Below the pieces are notes generated by a model that ran no database searches, was not told where the DNA came from, and saw nothing but the letters and a program-made list of their open reading frames with translations. A stretch of DNA of 7,708 bases from Bacteroides sp. CAG:1076 (GTDB lineage Bacteria > Bacteroidota > Bacteroidia > Bacteroidales > Bacteroidaceae): the NCBI GenBank assembly GCA_000436795.1, contig HF993138.1:1-7708 (forward strand), written 5' to 3'. This document shows positions 5,192-7,708 of this stretch, in pieces. The translations under genes were made by a program, and so were the position numbers. Each line of letters opens with the position of its first letter. Position 1 is the stretch's first letter.

Positions 5192-7708
5192 TTAGAAATC
5201 GATAGTCAAACCAAAAGTATAAGTGGCAGCCAGCGGGTAAACACCCTCGTCCCAACCATAGCTCTGGCTAATTTCAGGAGTAAATCCGTTCGAAGTAAAG
5301 TAAGTAAACGGACGGTCGGCAGTCAAACTTACTTTTACACCCGGCAATGTGTAACTTCCCATATGGATATTACGGAAATTGTATGCCAGCATGACATTCT
5401 GTATGCGGAAGAAATTTCCTTTTTCCACAAAGAAGGAGTTGGTATGACTGTTATTCCAAGCCTTCAACATACCTTTTGCCGAAGGATATGAATTGGTAGA
5501 ACCTTCACCCGTCCAACGGTTATCATAGAAATCCTTATCGAAGTTGAAGTTAGCCTGAGTATAACGTACGGCACGCTTACGGTTATAAATTTCATTTCCT
5601 GCCTGTCCGAATGTTGACAAAGAGAATTCCAGATTCTTATATTGGAAACCTAAATTGAAACTATAAGTCAGTGTCGGTATATTCGATCCTAAGATCTGAC
5701 GGTCCTTATCATCAATCACCTGGTCGTTGTTCACATCCTCATAAATGAAATCTCCTGGTTCCAATCCATTAGCCTTAGCTATCGGATCAGCATCAATCTG
5801 AGCCTGATTCTGATATACTCCCAACACTTTATATCCGTAATACGACTGCATTTCTTCGCCCACCAGATTAATGGTACGGCTTTCTGCACTACCACCATAA
5901 ATATAAGGAGCACCATTCAGACTCTTTACACGGTTACGCAGAGTAGACAGGTTAACTCCGGCATAATAACTGAAATCCTTACCTATTTTATCACTCCAGT
6001 TCAGCTGGATATCAAAACCACTGTTTCGTATTTCTCCATTATTACCAGCCAAAGTCTGTGTACTGAAAGGCAAGGTAGTACTGATAACAGCATTTTTAGT
6101 GATACGGTTATAGTAATCTACATCCACGTTCAAACGGCTGTCTAATAAAGCAAAGTTTACACCGGCGTTAAACTCTTCCACTTTTTCCCAGCCTAACCAA
6201 CTGAAATAACTTGTATTCTGGAATCCAGGCAATGTCGTATTACCGAATACACCCGAAGCAGAAGTTCCGGTAGTAATAGAAGCAAAACCATCACTTGCAG
6301 AAACATGGTCATTACCAAGTTGTCCCCAACTTGCACGAACCTTTAAATAGTCGATTACCTCCTGTTTCTTAAAGAAGTTCTCGTCACTCATAACCCAAGC
6401 AGCTCCAACAGAAGGGAAATATCCCCATTTATTCTGATACTTGGAACTACCATCAGCACGCATTGTCAAAGACAACAAATATTTTCCAGCATAATCATAA
6501 CTTGCACGAGCAAAATAAGATAATCCACGATAGCAAGAACCATCATCACTTACTTCACGTCCGGTAGAGTTACCTTGAGTAAGGTATAAATACTCATCAT
6601 AATCTCCGGGAACATTGCTTGCTTTTCCTTCCAGCTTACGCATCTGCTCCTGACGTGCAGATTGTCCCAGCAAGACATTCAGGTTATGACTACCCCAAGA
6701 GTCTGTATAAGTCAATGTATTATCCCAAATGTAATTATAATAGTTTGTGTCTGTCTTGGTCAATCTTGATTCAGAGTTCTGTTGCAATGAACTCACCAGA
6801 TAAGGCTGTACGTATACACGTCCTCTTATCAAAGAGAAGTCCTGACTATAGCTGGTCTTAAACTTCAACTTATTAGGAATTAAGCTCAACTCAGCGAAAA
6901 AGTTAGCCATTACCTGAAAATTCTCGTTCAGGCTATTGTTATTGTATTTGGCAATAGCAACCGGATTTGAGAAGTTATTAGTAAGCCCTATTTGCTGAGG
7001 AGAAGCGAACTTTTCAGGAAAAGCCTCATCATCCGAACGAGTATAATCATATACCGGAAGTAATGAAGGCATATTGTATGCAGCCAGCCAGGCTGAGTTT
7101 TCAGGATTATACTGTTCCGAGTTACTGATTACAATGTTACTTCCAACCTTCAACCAGTCGGTTGCTTCAAAATCAAAGTTCGCACGGAAGTTCAAACGAT
7201 TGTAATCATTACGTGTATCCATGATACCATTCTGATACAGATAGTTGATACCTACTGCATAAGTTGCTTTCTCACTACCGCCACTGATATCGACTCCATG
7301 ATTAGTCATCAAGGCAGGACGCAACAATTCGTCATACCAGTCGGTATCTGCACCAAATGTCAACGAATCATAATCACCACCAAACTTTTCGATAGACGAC
7401 TTAATCAATGGATCATAAGCCTCACGATTTGCCTCAAGCAATAAAGTTGCATACTCGTGAGAATTAGCCATATCAAGCACATTGGTAGCAGTCTGTACAC
7501 CTACATAACCATTGTAGGTAATCCGTGCTTTCGTATTGCGTTTACCTTTCTTGGTAGTAATAATTACAACTCCATTTGCTGCACGCACACCATAGATGGC
7601 AGCAGCAGATGCATCTTTCAATACAGAGATTTCCTGTATATCGGAATTGTTCAAGAAATTGATATTATCCCTAAAATCCGCAACTATCATCCAATACACG
7701 ATTAAGGG
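5192..7708 (-). CDS. SusC/RagA-family TonB-dependent outer-membrane transporter, 5' end outside window
   Basis: This is the outer-membrane channel that works with the SusD protein to import oligosaccharides using TonB energy. The open frame runs to the window edge (838 residues present), so a GTG at 7697-7699 is an internal valine codon and not the start. Members are usually about 1000 residues, so roughly 150-200 are missing: signal peptide, carboxypeptidase-regulatory-like domain, TonB box and early plug. What remains is the end of the plug, with VLKDASAAAIYG (bases 7589-7624) and RAANGVVIITTKKGK, then the 22-strand barrel. Landmarks include MRADGSSKYQNKWGYFPSVG and a calcium-loop-like DVNNDQVIDDKD (bases 5702-5737) that is common in SusC proteins. 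The C-terminus is TFGLTIDF, ending in the terminal phenylalanine expected for insertion by the BAM complex. The first residues read PLIVYWM where the family has PL-x-V-V-D-G, an anomaly next to the edge. SusD follows 23 bases downstream. Confidence 0.96.
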   Translation of the reverse strand, partial: PLIVYWMIVADFRDNINFLNNSDIQEISVLKDASAAAIYGVRAANGVVIITTKKGKRNTKARITYNGYVGVQTATNVLDMANSHEYATLLLEANREAYDPLIKSSIEKFGGDYDSLTFGADTDWYDELLRPALMTNHGVDISGGSEKATYAVGINYLYQNGIMDTRNDYNRLNFRANFDFEATDWLKVGSNIVISNSEQYNPENSAWLAAYNMPSLLPVYDYTRSDDEAFPEKFASPQQIGLTNNFSNPVAIAKYNNNSLNENFQVMANFFAELSLIPNKLKFKTSYSQDFSLIRGRVYVQPYLVSSLQQNSESRLTKTDTNYYNYIWDNTLTYTDSWGSHNLNVLLGQSARQEQMRKLEGKASNVPGDYDEYLYLTQGNSTGREVSDDGSCYRGLSYFARASYDYAGKYLLSLTMRADGSSKYQNKWGYFPSVGAAWVMSDENFFKKQEVIDYLKVRASWGQLGNDHVSASDGFASITTGTSASGVFGNTTLPGFQNTSYFSWLGWEKVEEFNAGVNFALLDSRLNVDVDYYNRITKNAVISTTLPFSTQTLAGNNGEIRNSGFDIQLNWSDKIGKDFSYYAGVNLSTLRNRVKSLNGAPYIYGGSAESRTINLVGEEMQSYYGYKVLGVYQNQAQIDADPIAKANGLEPGDFIYEDVNNDQVIDDKDRQILGSNIPTLTYSFNLGFQYKNLEFSLSTFGQAGNEIYNRKRAVRYTQANFNFDKDFYDNRWTGEGSTNSYPSAKGMLKAWNNSHTNSFFVEKGNFFRIQNVMLAYNFRNIHMGSYTLPGVKVSLTADRPFTYFTSNGFTPEISQSYGWDEGVYPLAATYTFGLTIDF

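Larger units (their letters stand above)
1..7708 (-). other. Polysaccharide utilization locus: SusC/SusD + GH144-type glucanase + GH3 beta-glucosidase
   Basis: Four genes run in the same direction with gaps of 23, 96 and 24 bases, which fits a single operon transcribed from the right. The order SusC-like, SusD-like, glycoside hydrolase lipoprotein, exported GH3 enzyme is the standard architecture of a Bacteroidetes glycan-uptake locus. The pairing of a GH144-type glucanase with a GH3 beta-glucosidase points to beta-1,2-glucan; this substrate is inferred from what is known of the two families. No surface glycan-binding protein (SusE/F-like) and no regulator lie in the window. The locus may extend past either edge, since susC is cut at the right and only about 20 bases follow the GH3 stop at the left. 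Confidence 0.85.

Noticed and set aside
5177..5491. Plus-strand frame covering the susC end and the susC-susD gap
   Set aside because: Nearly all of it is antisense to the conserved last barrel strands of SusC, and the product resembles nothing known.
7697..7699. GTG as a start codon for the SusC-like gene
   Set aside because: The frame is open past it to the window edge (three more codons reading PLI), and the protein from here would lack the signal peptide, TonB box and most of the plug. It is an internal codon of a gene cut by the window.

Overview
The window is a stretch of a Bacteroidales genome (Bacteroides, Parabacteroides or a close relative). The evidence is a SusC/SusD pair, two lipoproteins with short relaxed lipoboxes, AT-rich spacers without strong Shine-Dalgarno sequences, and moderate GC content. 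All four real genes lie on the minus strand, so transcription runs from high to low coordinates, in the order SusC-like TonB-dependent transporter, SusD-like glycan-binding lipoprotein, GH144-type (Pfam 'Glycoamylase') glucanase lipoprotein, GH3 beta-glucosidase. This is a compact polysaccharide utilization locus (PUL).

Layout. The susC-like gene occupies 5192-7708 and runs off the right edge, so its signal peptide, N-terminal carboxypeptidase-regulatory-like domain, TonB box and first part of the plug are outside the window. SusD follows after 23 bases (3690-5168). A 96-base gap with a long, well-paired hairpin (3621-3664) separates susD from the glucanase gene (2235-3593). The GH3 gene follows after 24 bases (21-2210) and ends almost at the left edge. 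No stretch over 100 bases lacks a gene. No RNA gene, mobile element, CRISPR array or regulator was found; the regulator and main promoter would be expected upstream of susC, beyond the right edge.

How it would work. SusC/SusD would bind and import a glucan across the outer membrane, the GH144-type enzyme would cut it to short oligosaccharides, and the exported GH3 enzyme would release glucose. GH144 enzymes characterised so far act on beta-1,2-glucan, and a Bacteroides GH3 enzyme is known to act on sophorose-type beta-1,2-glucooligosaccharides, so beta-1,2-glucan (linear or cyclic) is the best substrate guess. That substrate is inferred from family membership only.

Oddities. The GH3 protein loses the family pattern in its last few residues and lacks the final strands of its FnIII domain, with a better family match in the next frame. 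At the opposite edge, the conserved V-D-G motif of the SusC plug is disrupted. Since both lie within tens of bases of a window end, contig-end sequence error is a serious alternative to real mutation.
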